From contig JAFDVI010000005.1 of assembly GCA_018269055.1 (NCBI GenBank), positions 165,460 through 229,459 on the forward strand: DNA of 64,000 nucleotides. Direction: 5' to 3'. The position numbers were made by a program, and so were the translations under genes. Below the pieces are notes generated by a model that ran no database searches, was not told the DNA's origin, and saw nothing but the letters and a program-made list of their open reading frames with translations. The stretch's first letter is position 1, and every line of letters begins with the position of its first letter. Of this stretch, positions 18,976-27,870 are shown in pieces. This DNA comes from Acidobacteriota bacterium (GTDB lineage Bacteria > Acidobacteriota > Blastocatellia > RBC074).

Positions 18976-19722
18976 TTAAGACACAATGTTGGAAGCTTTA
19001 ATCGCGTTGATGACGATTTCTGAAGCGCCCAGCGAGCGAAGTTGGCTCAGCGCCGATTCGCGTGGTTTGAACTTGATACCGTACTTTTGCAGCGCGGCGA
19101 CGATGCGGTCTTCGGGCGCATAGTTTTCCACCAACTTCACGACTTCCAAAAAACTGACGCCGCGTTTTGGCCCGGCGGTTTTGCGCGGCGCGGTGTGCGG
19201 AGCAGCAGATTTCGATTCCGGTTTGGCGTTTGTGGTAGGTTCCGATTTGCCGCTGACTTCGCGGACAAATTCGCCCGCGAACAATTCATCCGCCAACCGC
19301 CCTGCGACTTCGATCAAACGATCTTCGCCGACGCGTTCGGCTTGCACGCCCCAATCGCCGGGCGCGGAGCGTTCCACACTGGTGGCGATGACATCGCTGC
19401 CAGCCAGCAACCGCAACGAAGCCGAAGCTTCGGCATTGACGCCGCTTTCGCGTTTTACGTCATCCGTCACGGGCGTCAATCGCGAACGGATGGTTCCTTC
19501 GATCACCAGCGCCGCTTCACTCTTTTTGGTGGTCACGCGAAATCCCGCCGCCGCCAGTTTTTCGGAAAGCGTGCTGGTCGCCACGGTGGACGGTTTGTCC
19601 AGATTCGTTTCTGTCACGTTCAGGAAGATGCGAACCGGATGACGCTGCGGTTGCGCTTCGACCACAAAGCTGGTGGCGGCCAACAAAAAGAAAAGTGGGC
19701 ACAGCTTGGATAAACATCTCAT
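18976..19722 (-). CDS. Secreted protein of unknown function
   Basis: 248 aa from the ATG at 19722; a TTG two codons upstream is also in frame but less likely. The signal peptide is LCPLFFLLAATSFVVEAQ. The middle region (VRIFLNVTETNLDK, AALVIEGTIRSRLTPV) resembles proteins that scan a set of values or copies of an outer-membrane lipoprotein-type alpha/beta fold. A Pro/Lys-rich spacer leads to a ~55 aa helical C-terminal module (FLEVVKLVENYAPEDRIVAA, SLGASEIVINAI). It is 26 bp before the kinase gene, so it is probably co-expressed with it. No known function. Confidence 0.75.
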   Translation of the reverse strand: MRCLSKLCPLFFLLAATSFVVEAQPQRHPVRIFLNVTETNLDKPSTVATSTLSEKLAAAGFRVTTKKSEAALVIEGTIRSRLTPVTDDVKRESGVNAEASASLRLLAGSDVIATSVERSAPGDWGVQAERVGEDRLIEVAGRLADELFAGEFVREVSGKSEPTTNAKPESKSAAPHTAPRKTAGPKRGVSFLEVVKLVENYAPEDRIVAALQKYGIKFKPRESALSQLRSLGASEIVINAIKASNIVS

Positions 19723-19757
19723 TTGCAATTTTGTGTCCCTCGGGATGAGTTAGAAAA

Positions 19758-19835
19758 ACATTCCACATCACACACTCAACATTTCACACTCCCAAACAGG
19801 CAACAACATTTCTTTGTCGAAGCAATGTGGAATGT
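19758..19835. repeat. 11 bp inverted repeat in an operon gap
   Basis: ACATTCCACAT at 19758-19768 and ATGTGGAATGT at 19825-19835 are perfectly complementary with a 56 nt loop. They lie in the 127 bp gap between two co-oriented secreted-protein genes. This could be an RNA processing or attenuation site. It lacks the GTAG head of the other elements. Confidence 0.5.
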
Positions 19836-19849
19836 CTATAACCAGAGTT

Positions 19850-20722
19850 TCAAGGTTTCACCCAACGCACCGCGTCGCCTTTCTGAACGCCTTTGCCGCT
19901 GCCGGTGATTTTGGCTTTCGCTGCGTTCTCACGAACTTCGGTGACTTCGACTGTGGCTTTGGCGTCCAGGTCGAATTCGGCCAGGCCTTCTTCTTCGGCG
20001 GTGTCACCGGCGGCTTGCGCGCCTTCGTGTTCGACTTTGTGCACGGTGAACCGGTCGCCGGGTTTGATGCCATGGCGCGTTCCCAAATTGATGTAAATGG
20101 TTTGGTTGTCTTCGGCCACGCGCAATACGCGGCCTCGTTTCAAAAAGAACGCGGCCAGCTTGGCGGATAAACGATCAACGGCTTTTGCCACCAAATCTTC
20201 GTAAAGGTTTTTCGCGCCGCCGCGCGTGTCGGTCTTGTTGCGTTTTTCGCTGATCGTTACCTTGTCGCTGAACAGAATGGCGCGCGTCACCGGATCAACC
20301 GCCGAAGCGCCCAGTTCGACGGTGTAAGTGATTTCGATGCGCGCGAACATGTCGCGTTCGACTGCGCCCGCGCGCAACAACTCCGGAAAGACATAAGCAT
20401 CCGGCGGTTCGGCCAGATTGCCCGGAAGCTGGCGATTGAACGCGCCTTTTTTGGAATCGGCGATCAGTTTGGTCAACTGTTCAACCTGTTCGTCGTCCAG
20501 CGTGACAATCTGTTTGAAGCCTTTGCTGTTGTCGAGCGCGATGCGCAGGCTGCTGGCCAACGCCTTGGCGTCGCCTTTGTATTCGGCGTCGGTTGCGGAA
20601 CTCAGCCGAAAGTATCGGACGCCCAACGTCGGCGATTCCGGCAGCGATTGCGCGGTTGCCGCCGCCGAGGCAACAGCCAACAGCGCCACTATGAGAAAAG
20701 AAGTTTTGTGTTGATGGAACAT
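19850..20722 (-). CDS. Secreted protein with FlgT-C-like C-terminal domain
   Basis: 290 aa. A signal peptide (FLIVALLAVASAAATAQ) precedes an N-terminal region shaped like CsgG/FlgT middle domains (ARIEITYTVELGASAVDPVT, then a KAVDRLSAKLAAFF helix). The C-terminal ~80 residues (QTIYINLGTRHGIKPGDRF, then VEVTEVRENAAKAKI and GVQKGDAVRW) match the SH3-like FlgT C-terminal pattern found in envelope proteins. No flagellar gene is nearby, so a flagellar role is not supported. It starts 3 bp after the upstream gene's stop. Confidence 0.8.
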   Translation of the reverse strand: MFHQHKTSFLIVALLAVASAAATAQSLPESPTLGVRYFRLSSATDAEYKGDAKALASSLRIALDNSKGFKQIVTLDDEQVEQLTKLIADSKKGAFNRQLPGNLAEPPDAYVFPELLRAGAVERDMFARIEITYTVELGASAVDPVTRAILFSDKVTISEKRNKTDTRGGAKNLYEDLVAKAVDRLSAKLAAFFLKRGRVLRVAEDNQTIYINLGTRHGIKPGDRFTVHKVEHEGAQAAGDTAEEEGLAEFDLDAKATVEVTEVRENAAKAKITGSGKGVQKGDAVRWVKP

Positions 20723-20725
20723 AAT

Positions 20726-21562
20726 TTACCAATCGGTCGGAATTTGATCTTCGTCGGTGGCGACGGTCGGCTGGAATTTCGGATCGGTCAAATCCACGCC
20801 GCCGATTTTGGCCAGATGATTGGCGACGGCAGACAGCGTCGCCAGATGCTGCGGGCCTTCGGAAATGATGTCGCCCAGGCTTTTCACTCCGTCGTTGAGC
20901 TTTTTGGGCTGGGTTGAAATCAAGTTGGTCGGGCTGTTTTTGGTGTTCGCGGCGGCGGATTCCGCGCGCGGTTTAACATCTTTTGCGGTTTCGATGGCCG
21001 TCTGTTCCTGTTTGGCAGCGCCGTAAAGCAGCTTGGCCAGTTTGCCGTAATTTTCCTTATCCTGTTTGCTCAACTCTTTTTCGCGCGCTTCCTTGTCGGC
21101 GATTTCCTGATCCACCATCGCGCGTTTTTCAGCGCGTTGCTGTTCGTCGGCCTGCACCTGCTTTTCTACCTTTTCAGAAGTCTTTTCGTCGTACTTTCCG
21201 CCGTTGGTTTGTCTGCCGAGTTCGGCCAGCAGCTTTCGTTTTTCGACGATAGAACGGTCTAAAGCTTCGATTTCCTTCTGATCTTTTTCGATCTGGCTTT
21301 GCGTGCTTTTCCTGGCGGAATTGCGCAGCGCTTGCCGCCGAATGACATCATCGGCCAGGCTGAGCGTGATGCGCGCGTACGCCGATTTGACGCGCGCGCC
21401 GTCCATTTGACTGAGAATGTTGTCAATTTCGCTGCTGCCTCCCATGCCGGGAATGCGCTTCCGCAACTTGTCGAATTGAGCGTACGTCGGTGATGCCGCC
21501 GCGAACATAACGGCGAGCAAAGCGAGTCCTTGCAGGACGCGAAGAATCGAGTTGGTTGTCAT
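20726..21562 (-). CDS. Secreted coiled-coil protein of unknown function
   Basis: 278 aa with AGGAGG 7 bp before the ATG at 21562 and a signal peptide (VLQGLALLAVMFAAASPTYA). Residues ~85-190 are a highly charged coiled coil (KEIEALDRSIVEKRKLLAEL). The ends are less ordered and the C-terminus is acidic. It is the first gene of a minus-strand set of four (this one, the FlgT-C-like protein, the 248-aa protein, the kinase). All three partners of the kinase are exported, which suggests an envelope complex coupled to phosphorylation signalling. Confidence 0.75.
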   Translation of the reverse strand: MTTNSILRVLQGLALLAVMFAAASPTYAQFDKLRKRIPGMGGSSEIDNILSQMDGARVKSAYARITLSLADDVIRRQALRNSARKSTQSQIEKDQKEIEALDRSIVEKRKLLAELGRQTNGGKYDEKTSEKVEKQVQADEQQRAEKRAMVDQEIADKEAREKELSKQDKENYGKLAKLLYGAAKQEQTAIETAKDVKPRAESAAANTKNSPTNLISTQPKKLNDGVKSLGDIISEGPQHLATLSAVANHLAKIGGVDLTDPKFQPTVATDEDQIPTDW

Positions 21563-21782
21563 ACTGAGCCTCCTGATGTGGGGGATGATTTCGGACAGAC
21601 AAAAGACGGAATAAAGATCGGCGGGGGCGGAAGTCGGTTACGAGGCGGCGAGAGTGTAAGTTTTCAGATTTTCAGTTGCAAGGTTGAGATTTCAAACGCG
21701 GCTGAAGGAGAGAAGAATGCGACCCAGAGACCTCTTCACCGCCGCAGAGAATTTTCGCGGCGGCGAAGAAGCTTCGGCAAGT

Positions 21783-22865
21783 TTAATAGCCTTCGCCTTT
21801 GGTAGTCAGCTTGACGCGCAATAGGGCGGTGTTGGCCGTGATGTACAACGTCGAACCATCATCGCCAAACGCGCAATTCGCTGTTGGAACTCCGGTGTCA
21901 AAGTATCCCAAGTGTTTTCCATCTGGCGAAAACACGTGCAATCCGCCGGGCGCTGTGGCGAACAGATTGCCGCCTTTGTCTATCTTCATTCCGTCGGGCA
22001 GGCCAGGTTTTCCTTCTTTTGCCCAAGCCGTCGCATCAAAGAAAACCTTGCCGTTGGCAATCGTTCCATCCGATTTCAGGTCATACACCATCCAAATGGC
22101 TTTGTCGGGATCGGACGAAGCGACGTACAGCTTCTTTTCATCCGGTGACAGCGCGATGCCGTTGGGACGCGTGATCTCTTTGGTCAGCAACGTGATTTTG
22201 CCGTTTTTGTCCACGCGGTACACGCCGCAATAATCCATTTCGCGCCCCGGATCGTCTGCGCCTTTCGGCAATCCGTAAATCGGATCGGTGAAATACAGAT
22301 TGCCTTTGGAATCGTACACCAGGTCGTTCGGACTGTTGAATCGTTTGCCGTTGAAAATGGCGGCTACCGCAATGATTTTGCCGTCGGCTTCCAGCCGGGC
22401 AATGCGCCGGTCACCGTGTTGGCACATGACCAATTTGCCTTGCGCGTCATAGGTCAATCCGTTCGTGCCCGGTTCTTTACCGGTGAAGGGGTCTTTACCG
22501 CTGTACCCTGACGGATGCAGAAACTGGCTCGCGCCCGTGCCTTGCTGCCATTTGATGATTTCGTTGCCGGGGATATTGGAAAACAGCAAATAGCCGTCTT
22601 TTTTGTTCCAAACCGGGCCTTCTGTCCAAGCATATCCTTCGGCCAATTTTTCGACTTTGGCGTCCGCCGGAACCAATTTGTCGAATGCCGGATCAAGCCG
22701 GACGATCTTGGTGTCAGGAACCGCCGGAGTGGGACTTGCGGAAGGGGAAGCCGAAACCGATTGTTTCGATTCAGAGGTGGTCGCGGGTTTTTCCGCCGAG
22801 GCGCAGGCAGTGAACGCCAACGCCGCGAATGCCAACGTTGCCGATGCCATCGTACGTTTTGTCAT
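21783..22865 (-). CDS. SMP-30/gluconolactonase family lipoprotein
   Basis: 360 aa. The N-terminus has a lipobox (AFTAC, cysteine at about residue 21) after a short hydrophobic stretch, then an Ala/Ser/Pro linker, so it is probably a lipoprotein. The beta-propeller signatures of the SMP-30/LRE family are present: EGPVWNKKDGYLLFSNIPGN (metal-binding Glu), SPNDLVYDSKGNLYFTDP (Asn/Asp), PNGIALSPDEKKLYV and DGMKIDKGGNLF. Members hydrolyse aldonolactones or related esters with a divalent metal. The true substrate is unknown. AGGAGA precedes the start. A second family member lies at 36794-38479. Confidence 0.92.
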   Translation of the reverse strand: MTKRTMASATLAFAALAFTACASAEKPATTSESKQSVSASPSASPTPAVPDTKIVRLDPAFDKLVPADAKVEKLAEGYAWTEGPVWNKKDGYLLFSNIPGNEIIKWQQGTGASQFLHPSGYSGKDPFTGKEPGTNGLTYDAQGKLVMCQHGDRRIARLEADGKIIAVAAIFNGKRFNSPNDLVYDSKGNLYFTDPIYGLPKGADDPGREMDYCGVYRVDKNGKITLLTKEITRPNGIALSPDEKKLYVASSDPDKAIWMVYDLKSDGTIANGKVFFDATAWAKEGKPGLPDGMKIDKGGNLFATAPGGLHVFSPDGKHLGYFDTGVPTANCAFGDDGSTLYITANTALLRVKLTTKGEGY

Positions 22866-22918
22866 AGCTTGAGTTCTCCTGTGATGGATTTGCCAGTGAT
22901 GGAGTTTTAGAACTTCGA

Positions 22919-23113
22919 TTAGCGCGGCATACCATACGAGCCATCCCGGTTTGAGTCAATTTCACCAACCGTCTGATCGTCATTCGGCAACGTCAATTCA
23001 TTGTTTTCCTCGGATAAGCGAACAAACCGACCGGACGGAGTCAACAGATAAGCCGTCGAAGAATCGTTTCCGAGACCAATCAACGCAACTTTGAAATGAC
23101 ATTCGTAAGTCAT
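22919..23113 (-). CDS. 64-aa protein translationally coupled to the SDR gene
   Basis: The ATG at 23113 is 4 bp past the SDR stop, and GAGGAG lies inside the end of the SDR gene at proper distance, so this small frame is very likely translated. The sequence (CHFKVALIGLGNDSSTAYLL, then PSGRFVRLSEENNELTLPND) has short strands and an acidic tail, without a signal peptide or known motif. It is too short for confident fold assignment and could be an accessory subunit of the dehydrogenase. Confidence 0.6.
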   Translation of the reverse strand: MTYECHFKVALIGLGNDSSTAYLLTPSGRFVRLSEENNELTLPNDDQTVGEIDSNRDGSYGMPR

Positions 23114-23117
23114 GGCT

Positions 23118-23885
23118 TCATTGCTCCTCGTAATGCCAGGTCAGTCCACCGTCAACGTAATACGTTGAACCCGTCACGTAATCAGCGTCATCCGAAGCCA
23201 GGAACGTTGCTACGCTGGCGACATCGGCGGTTTGTCCCAACCGTCCCAGCGGCACCTGGCTGAGCAATGCGCCAAGCTTTGCCGGATCATTCAGTAGTTT
23301 GGTGTTGATCGGCGTTTCGATCGCTCCGGGAGCGATGTTGTTGACATTGATGCCCAAGCTGCCAAGTTCCACTGCCAGGTTGCGCGTCATCATTTTGACG
23401 CCGCCTTTGCTGGCGCAATACGCAGTGAAGTTCGGAAAGGGAAGCTCTTCGTGAACCGAACTGATATTGACGATTTTGCCTCGGCGTTCATTTTGGCGCA
23501 GATGTTGGACGAACGCCTGCGAAGCAAAGAAGACGCCTTTCAGGTTGACGTTCAAAACTTTGTCGTAATCTTCTTCGGTCACATCCCAAAACGGCGCGTG
23601 AGTTTCCAAGCCCGCGTTATTGACCAGCACATCCAGCCGCCCGAAATGCTCGACCGCCGTATCCACCAATCGTCGAATGTCTTCAACTTTGCCCAAATCC
23701 GCCTGGACGATTAGTCCGCGACTGCCGGCGGCTTCAATTTCGGCCAACGCTTCTTCCGCGCCTTTCGCGCCACGGTTGTAATTGATGATGACGTCTGCGC
23801 CTTCCTGCGCAAACCGGACGGCGATGGCGCGGCCAATGCCCTGGCTGCTGCCGGTAACGAGCGCGATTTTGTTATTCAGTCTCAT
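23118..23885 (-). CDS. SDR-family oxidoreductase (glucose 1-dehydrogenase-like)
   Basis: 255 aa from the ATG at 23885, selected because GGGAGG lies just upstream and the Rossmann motif follows at once. Classical SDR marks are TGSSQGIG (cofactor), NNAG, the catalytic Ser in VNISSVHE, and YCASKGG (Tyr and Lys). ADVIINYNRGAKG after strand 2 suggests NADP(H) preference. It is closest in feel to the glucose 1-dehydrogenase/3-oxoacyl reductase group, but the substrate cannot be fixed. It is followed directly by the coupled 64-aa gene. Confidence 0.92.
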   Translation of the reverse strand: MRLNNKIALVTGSSQGIGRAIAVRFAQEGADVIINYNRGAKGAEEALAEIEAAGSRGLIVQADLGKVEDIRRLVDTAVEHFGRLDVLVNNAGLETHAPFWDVTEEDYDKVLNVNLKGVFFASQAFVQHLRQNERRGKIVNISSVHEELPFPNFTAYCASKGGVKMMTRNLAVELGSLGINVNNIAPGAIETPINTKLLNDPAKLGALLSQVPLGRLGQTADVASVATFLASDDADYVTGSTYYVDGGLTWHYEEQ

Positions 23886-24184
23886 TCTTCCTCCCTCATT
23901 GTTTTTCCCGATGGTTTTCGATACGAGAAAGAAATCCCGGATCGCTGAAAATTTATTCCGCACAGAAAAGGGTTTCTTCTGAGTTCAGCAAAGCCAGGGA
24001 GTGAACTTGACGACAATGCCCGGCCGCTGAACGCGAATTGCTCCAATCCTGGATTTGCTGAGAGCAAGATCAGAAAAATTATTTTGTCTCGACGCAACAA
24101 AAACGAATCCGCTGCCGTAGTAAGGAGCCAGTTTCGAGCGGTAAGAGAAGAGAGGTCTGATTGCAGAAGGAGAGGAGTTTTTTG

Positions 24185-24865
24185 ATGAAAACGAAATTTA
24201 ACGCTAAGTACCTGATCTTTTCCGTAGTTGCCATCATGCTGGTTTACGTTCTGTTTCATAATGAACGTTTTGTGGTTCAACCGGATCATCCCGTTTGGCA
24301 ACATTACGAACCCTTCAAATGGTGGTTGCTGCCGCACGCGATTGCGGGCGCATTTGTCATTCTGCTTGCGCCGTTTCAATTTTCCGACCGCTTGCGCCGC
24401 CGTTTTACCGGCACGCATCGTATCTTGGGGCGGTTTTATGTTCTTGGCGCATTCGTGCTTGCGCCGCTCGGCGCGTATATCCAATACGTCGAAGAGCGCC
24501 AGGGCTTCCCCCGTTCGTTTACCATTCTGGCTGTGATTGACGCCGTGATGTTGTTCGGCACAACGCTGATCGCTTTGGTGTTCGCCATCAAACGGAAAAT
24601 TGCTCAACATCGTCAATGGATGATTCGCAGTTATGCGGTTGCGTTGGTCTTTGTTGAAGTGCGATTCATTCTGGGCGTCACTGGATGGGAAACCTTGGGC
24701 GTCGAAATCGTGCAGGCTGTGATTTGGTCATGTCTGGCGATGTCCCTGCTGTTTGCTGATGTCATCAATCATTGGTTGGAAATCCGCACCGCGCTTTCAA
24801 CCCCAGTCAAACTGCCTGTTCCGGCGAAACAAGAAGTGGTCAGCGGAGCAGTCGAACCCGCCTAA
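24185..24865 (+). CDS. DUF2306 integral membrane protein
   Basis: 226 aa from the ATG at 24185 (GGAGAGGAG upstream). Six to seven hydrophobic helices are seen, beginning YLIFSVVAIMLVYVLF. The DUF2306 pattern is present: HAIAGAFVILLAPFQF, RRRFTGTHRILGRFYVLGA and KRKIAQHRQWMIRSYAV, with the conserved histidines near the membrane faces. The family is of unknown function and resembles haem-binding or ferric-reductase-like bundles in layout. There are no clear operon partners. Confidence 0.88.
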   Translation: MKTKFNAKYLIFSVVAIMLVYVLFHNERFVVQPDHPVWQHYEPFKWWLLPHAIAGAFVILLAPFQFSDRLRRRFTGTHRILGRFYVLGAFVLAPLGAYIQYVEERQGFPRSFTILAVIDAVMLFGTTLIALVFAIKRKIAQHRQWMIRSYAVALVFVEVRFILGVTGWETLGVEIVQAVIWSCLAMSLLFADVINHWLEIRTALSTPVKLPVPAKQEVVSGAVEPA

Positions 24866-24934
24866 ACCACCACCATCAGGAACGAGATAAAGTCAATTGA
24901 GGATTTAACTTACCGCGAATTCCCACGACCTCTT

Positions 24935-25007
24935 GATTTCCCTTGTCACCTATTTCCCGCAATTGGCCGAGCGCAGCTTGGCAGGGAAGGGACAAGGGAA
25001 TCTGCTT
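24935..25007 (+). terminator. Possible terminator hairpin after the DUF2306 gene
   Basis: GATTTCCCTTGTC (24935-24947) pairs with GACAAGGGAATC (24991-25002), leaving one bulged base, followed by TGCTTTTT. It lies between convergent genes. The long loop (about 43 nt) makes this only moderately convincing. Confidence 0.4.
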
Positions 25008-25035
25008 TTTCACTCGCTTCGGTCCGGACAGCGGC

Positions 25036-26094
25036 TCAATTCAAAACTTTGATCAGTTCCGGGAAAAAATCTGTAATGGTGGGGTAACGGTTTCGCGTGG
25101 CCTCATACTCTTTCAGCTTTTCGGACAGCGCGCGAACGTATTTGAAGCCGCGTTCTTCTTCGGCTTTCAACAACCAGTCGCCAGCTTCCTGGCTACGCGC
25201 ATAAGCGAGTCGAATGGTGATAGCGCGGACAATGTGTTCGTGGACCGCCGTCGGCCAATTGTTATACGCCTGTCGCTGCATGGCTTCTTTGATCGGTTCG
25301 TAAAGCGCGGCGTGTTTTTGCAATTCGTCGTCGAATTTTTCCACCAGCGGGTTGATGTAGGAATGGCTGAATTCGTGATGAACCAGATACCGTACCGAGC
25401 CATCAACACTGAACACCGGAATTTCATTTTTCGATCCGAGCGCGCCGATGATGGCGTAGATTTCCGGATTTTCCTTGCCGCCTAAAGTCGCCTGAAAACC
25501 TCCGTTGTGAACCAACATCCCGGCAATCAAGAAGCAATTTTCAAGTTTCAGTCCGGTGTAAGTTCTGAGTTCCCGCAGCGCGCGGTCGGCATCCGGTCGT
25601 AAGAAAGAAAGCGCACGTTCATAAGTTTCGGCGTGAGCGGCAAAGAATTCGTTGAACTTGCTGGCTTGGGCGAAATCGCGGAGCGCGGCAATGAACTCTT
25701 CCAGTTTCTGTTTGCCGCCTGCTCGTCGAACGGTATCAAACGCAGATTCGACGCGCGGTTTCAATTCCGGTGGATTGGAATAGGCCAGCATGGCTTTGGG
25801 GACGGCGTCATAGGCGAACCTGGTTTTACTCATTTCGGCGAACAGCTTGATTGCGCGATGTTCCTTGAACGGCGCGAAATGTTTTTCCACGTCCCGCCGA
25901 TAATCGGAATCCACCTTCGTCAACACCTGATACCTGCTGAGCAATTGCACGACGGTCATTAGCTCGATGCGCGGATCAACGGTTACTGCAACAGGCGATG
26001 ATTGTTCAGCAAAAAGCTGTTGCGGAAAACAGATAGCCAGCAGCGCCGCACAAGCGGCCAGAATCAACCGATGACGAGAGAGGACGTTGTTCAT
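25036..26094 (-). CDS. Secreted zincin-like protein (DUF4932 type)
   Basis: 352 aa with a signal peptide (LILAACAALLAICFPQQLFA). The centre carries HHEFSHSYINPLVEKF, an HExxH zinc motif. Further downstream VHEHIVRAITIRLAY may supply another ligand (Glu or His). The overall pattern (VDPRIELMTVVQLLS at the mature N-terminus) fits the DUF4932 family as I recall it. It is probably an exported metallopeptidase. It is divergent from the next gene. Confidence 0.85.
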   Translation of the reverse strand: MNNVLSRHRLILAACAALLAICFPQQLFAEQSSPVAVTVDPRIELMTVVQLLSRYQVLTKVDSDYRRDVEKHFAPFKEHRAIKLFAEMSKTRFAYDAVPKAMLAYSNPPELKPRVESAFDTVRRAGGKQKLEEFIAALRDFAQASKFNEFFAAHAETYERALSFLRPDADRALRELRTYTGLKLENCFLIAGMLVHNGGFQATLGGKENPEIYAIIGALGSKNEIPVFSVDGSVRYLVHHEFSHSYINPLVEKFDDELQKHAALYEPIKEAMQRQAYNNWPTAVHEHIVRAITIRLAYARSQEAGDWLLKAEEERGFKYVRALSEKLKEYEATRNRYPTITDFFPELIKVLN

Positions 26095-26267
26095 GGCAAC
26101 TTACCAGGCTTTGAAAGTATTGCGCGAGACCTCCGCCGCACCAAACTCAATCCCGGAAGTCTCAGTTTTTGACATGCTAACTCCTTCCTGGATTTTTCTT
26201 CCTGCGCTGGGGCAATGCCGTCAGGCTTCGACTTTATTTCAATTACCGTTGCGGCTAGCGATACGGC

Positions 26268-26273
26268 TATAAT
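26268..26273 (+). promoter_or_regulatory. Possible -10 box (TATAAT)
   Basis: A consensus TATAAT stands 57 bp before the ATG of the following gene, in the divergent gap 26095-26330. No convincing -35 box lies at the right distance. Confidence 0.3.
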
Positions 26274-26330
26274 CCGCGCGCAGCCAGAAAGACTGTGATT
26301 GATCAAACCAAATCAGCTAAAGGAGCAAAA

Positions 26331-27833
26331 ATGCAGCCACGATTCATAGCCTGTGTTTTCATTACATTCATGAGCACAGTCGTTTTGCCAAACATTGCCA
26401 ACCTGGCGTTTGCGCAATCTGCCGCGCCGGCCAAACAAACTCAAGAAGAATTCGTCGCCGAAGTCAGGAGGAACTTCGCGCAGGAAAAATTTGCCGCTCT
26501 GGACGCCACCGCCGATCGAGCCCGGGAAAGCAAAGATCGCTTTCCCGGCGCGGAATGGAAACTGTTTGTGTTCTATCAGTCACTGGCTTGGCCGGAGGCT
26601 GGCGTTTCGGCAAATGATCAACAGTGGAAAGCGCATCTCGACCGGATGGAAAAATGGACGAAAGAGTCTCCGAAATCGCAAACGGCGCGCATCGCTTCAG
26701 CCAATGCCTGGGTTGAATACGCCAAGCTGGCGCGGACTTCGGATCGCGACTGGCGCGGGTTCGACAAGGATGTCGGCGGCAAGGAATACCAAAAGCGATT
26801 GAAGCAGGCGAACATCGCGCTGGATTTCGACACCAAAAACTTTTTCGTCAATCTGGCCAGGGAAGCAAAAGGTGAGATCAGAAGGACTCCGGACGCCAAG
26901 CTGCCCTCGCTTTGCCCGCATTTTTATTACGTCAAACTGGCGCTGGAACAGGGACGCGCGTTTGACGATTGGACACGATACAACGACATCTTTGCCAGAG
27001 CTGTCGCGTTGGAACCGAACTACTATTACTTTTACCAGACCAAGGCGTTCGATTTGATGCCGCAAAATCATGGCGTCAAAGGTCAATGGGAAGCCTTTGC
27101 CGAAAACTCCATCAAGACAGTTGGCGGCGCCGAAGGAGACATTACGTATTACATGATCGTTTCCTTCGTTCGTCCGCGGTACATCACGCAGGACGGCCAC
27201 GGCGATTTTTTCCGCGACAACAACATTTGGGGACAGAAAATCTGGGACGGGTATAAAGAGATCGAAGCGAAATATGGAACCAGCAAGTTCCGGTTGAATG
27301 AAATGGCATTGTTGGCGTCAAAAGCGCAGCAGTTCGCAGTTGCGAAAATTCTGTTTGACAGCATTGGCGAGGATTGGGACGAACGGGTTTGGGAGCGGAA
27401 AAACGCCTTTGACGGTTACCGCAACATGGCCAAGGCCAAGGCTCCTACGCCGGCGACAAGGCTGAAAAGCGAATTGACGAGTTTGAAGGCCACGCTTTCT
27501 TCGGCGCAGACGGTGTATCCGAAAAGCCAGGGCATCGTGATTGAATCCGTAGTTGAATATCCTTCGACTGCGTCTGACGCCGACAGCGCGTATGAAGTTG
27601 AAGTGGCGGCATTTTCGCTGGAACTTTCCGATCCCCGAAAACGCACTCAATCAACAACCTTATTGCCGCAAACTGATAGCACTCCTTCGATCAAGCTGAT
27701 TAAATCGCGCGGTTCGATTCGGCTGACGTACAAAATCAACTTCGCTTTGTTGCCGGGCGATTACAAAATCAAAATGAAATCGGTGGCTTCCAACGAACTG
27801 ACGATTCGGATTGCGGGCGCGGCGAAACGATGA
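26331..27833 (+). CDS. Secreted TPR-like protein, unknown function (DUF4034-like)
   Basis: 500 aa from the ATG at 26331, chosen because AAAGGAG is 6 bp upstream and a signal peptide (FIACVFITFMSTVVLPNIAN, then LAFAQ) follows. The body is helical with TPR-like spacing and an aromatic-rich segment (FARAVALEPNYYYFYQTKAF) that resembles DUF4034 proteins. The last ~100 residues (VEVAAFSLELSDPRKR, VRLTYKINF-like strands) are beta-rich. No enzyme motif is seen. It is convergent with the CadC-like regulator. Family assignment is tentative. Confidence 0.75.
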   Translation: MQPRFIACVFITFMSTVVLPNIANLAFAQSAAPAKQTQEEFVAEVRRNFAQEKFAALDATADRARESKDRFPGAEWKLFVFYQSLAWPEAGVSANDQQWKAHLDRMEKWTKESPKSQTARIASANAWVEYAKLARTSDRDWRGFDKDVGGKEYQKRLKQANIALDFDTKNFFVNLAREAKGEIRRTPDAKLPSLCPHFYYVKLALEQGRAFDDWTRYNDIFARAVALEPNYYYFYQTKAFDLMPQNHGVKGQWEAFAENSIKTVGGAEGDITYYMIVSFVRPRYITQDGHGDFFRDNNIWGQKIWDGYKEIEAKYGTSKFRLNEMALLASKAQQFAVAKILFDSIGEDWDERVWERKNAFDGYRNMAKAKAPTPATRLKSELTSLKATLSSAQTVYPKSQGIVIESVVEYPSTASDADSAYEVEVAAFSLELSDPRKRTQSTTLLPQTDSTPSIKLIKSRGSIRLTYKINFALLPGDYKIKMKSVASNELTIRIAGAAKR

Positions 27834-27870
27834 GGTTACGCTTGTATCGGGCGGTTGGTTGCCAGGATGG

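Noticed and set aside
20726..21562. Flagellar gene cluster suggested by the FlgT-C-like neighbour
   Set aside because: No other flagellar gene is in the window, and the domain also occurs in non-flagellar envelope proteins.
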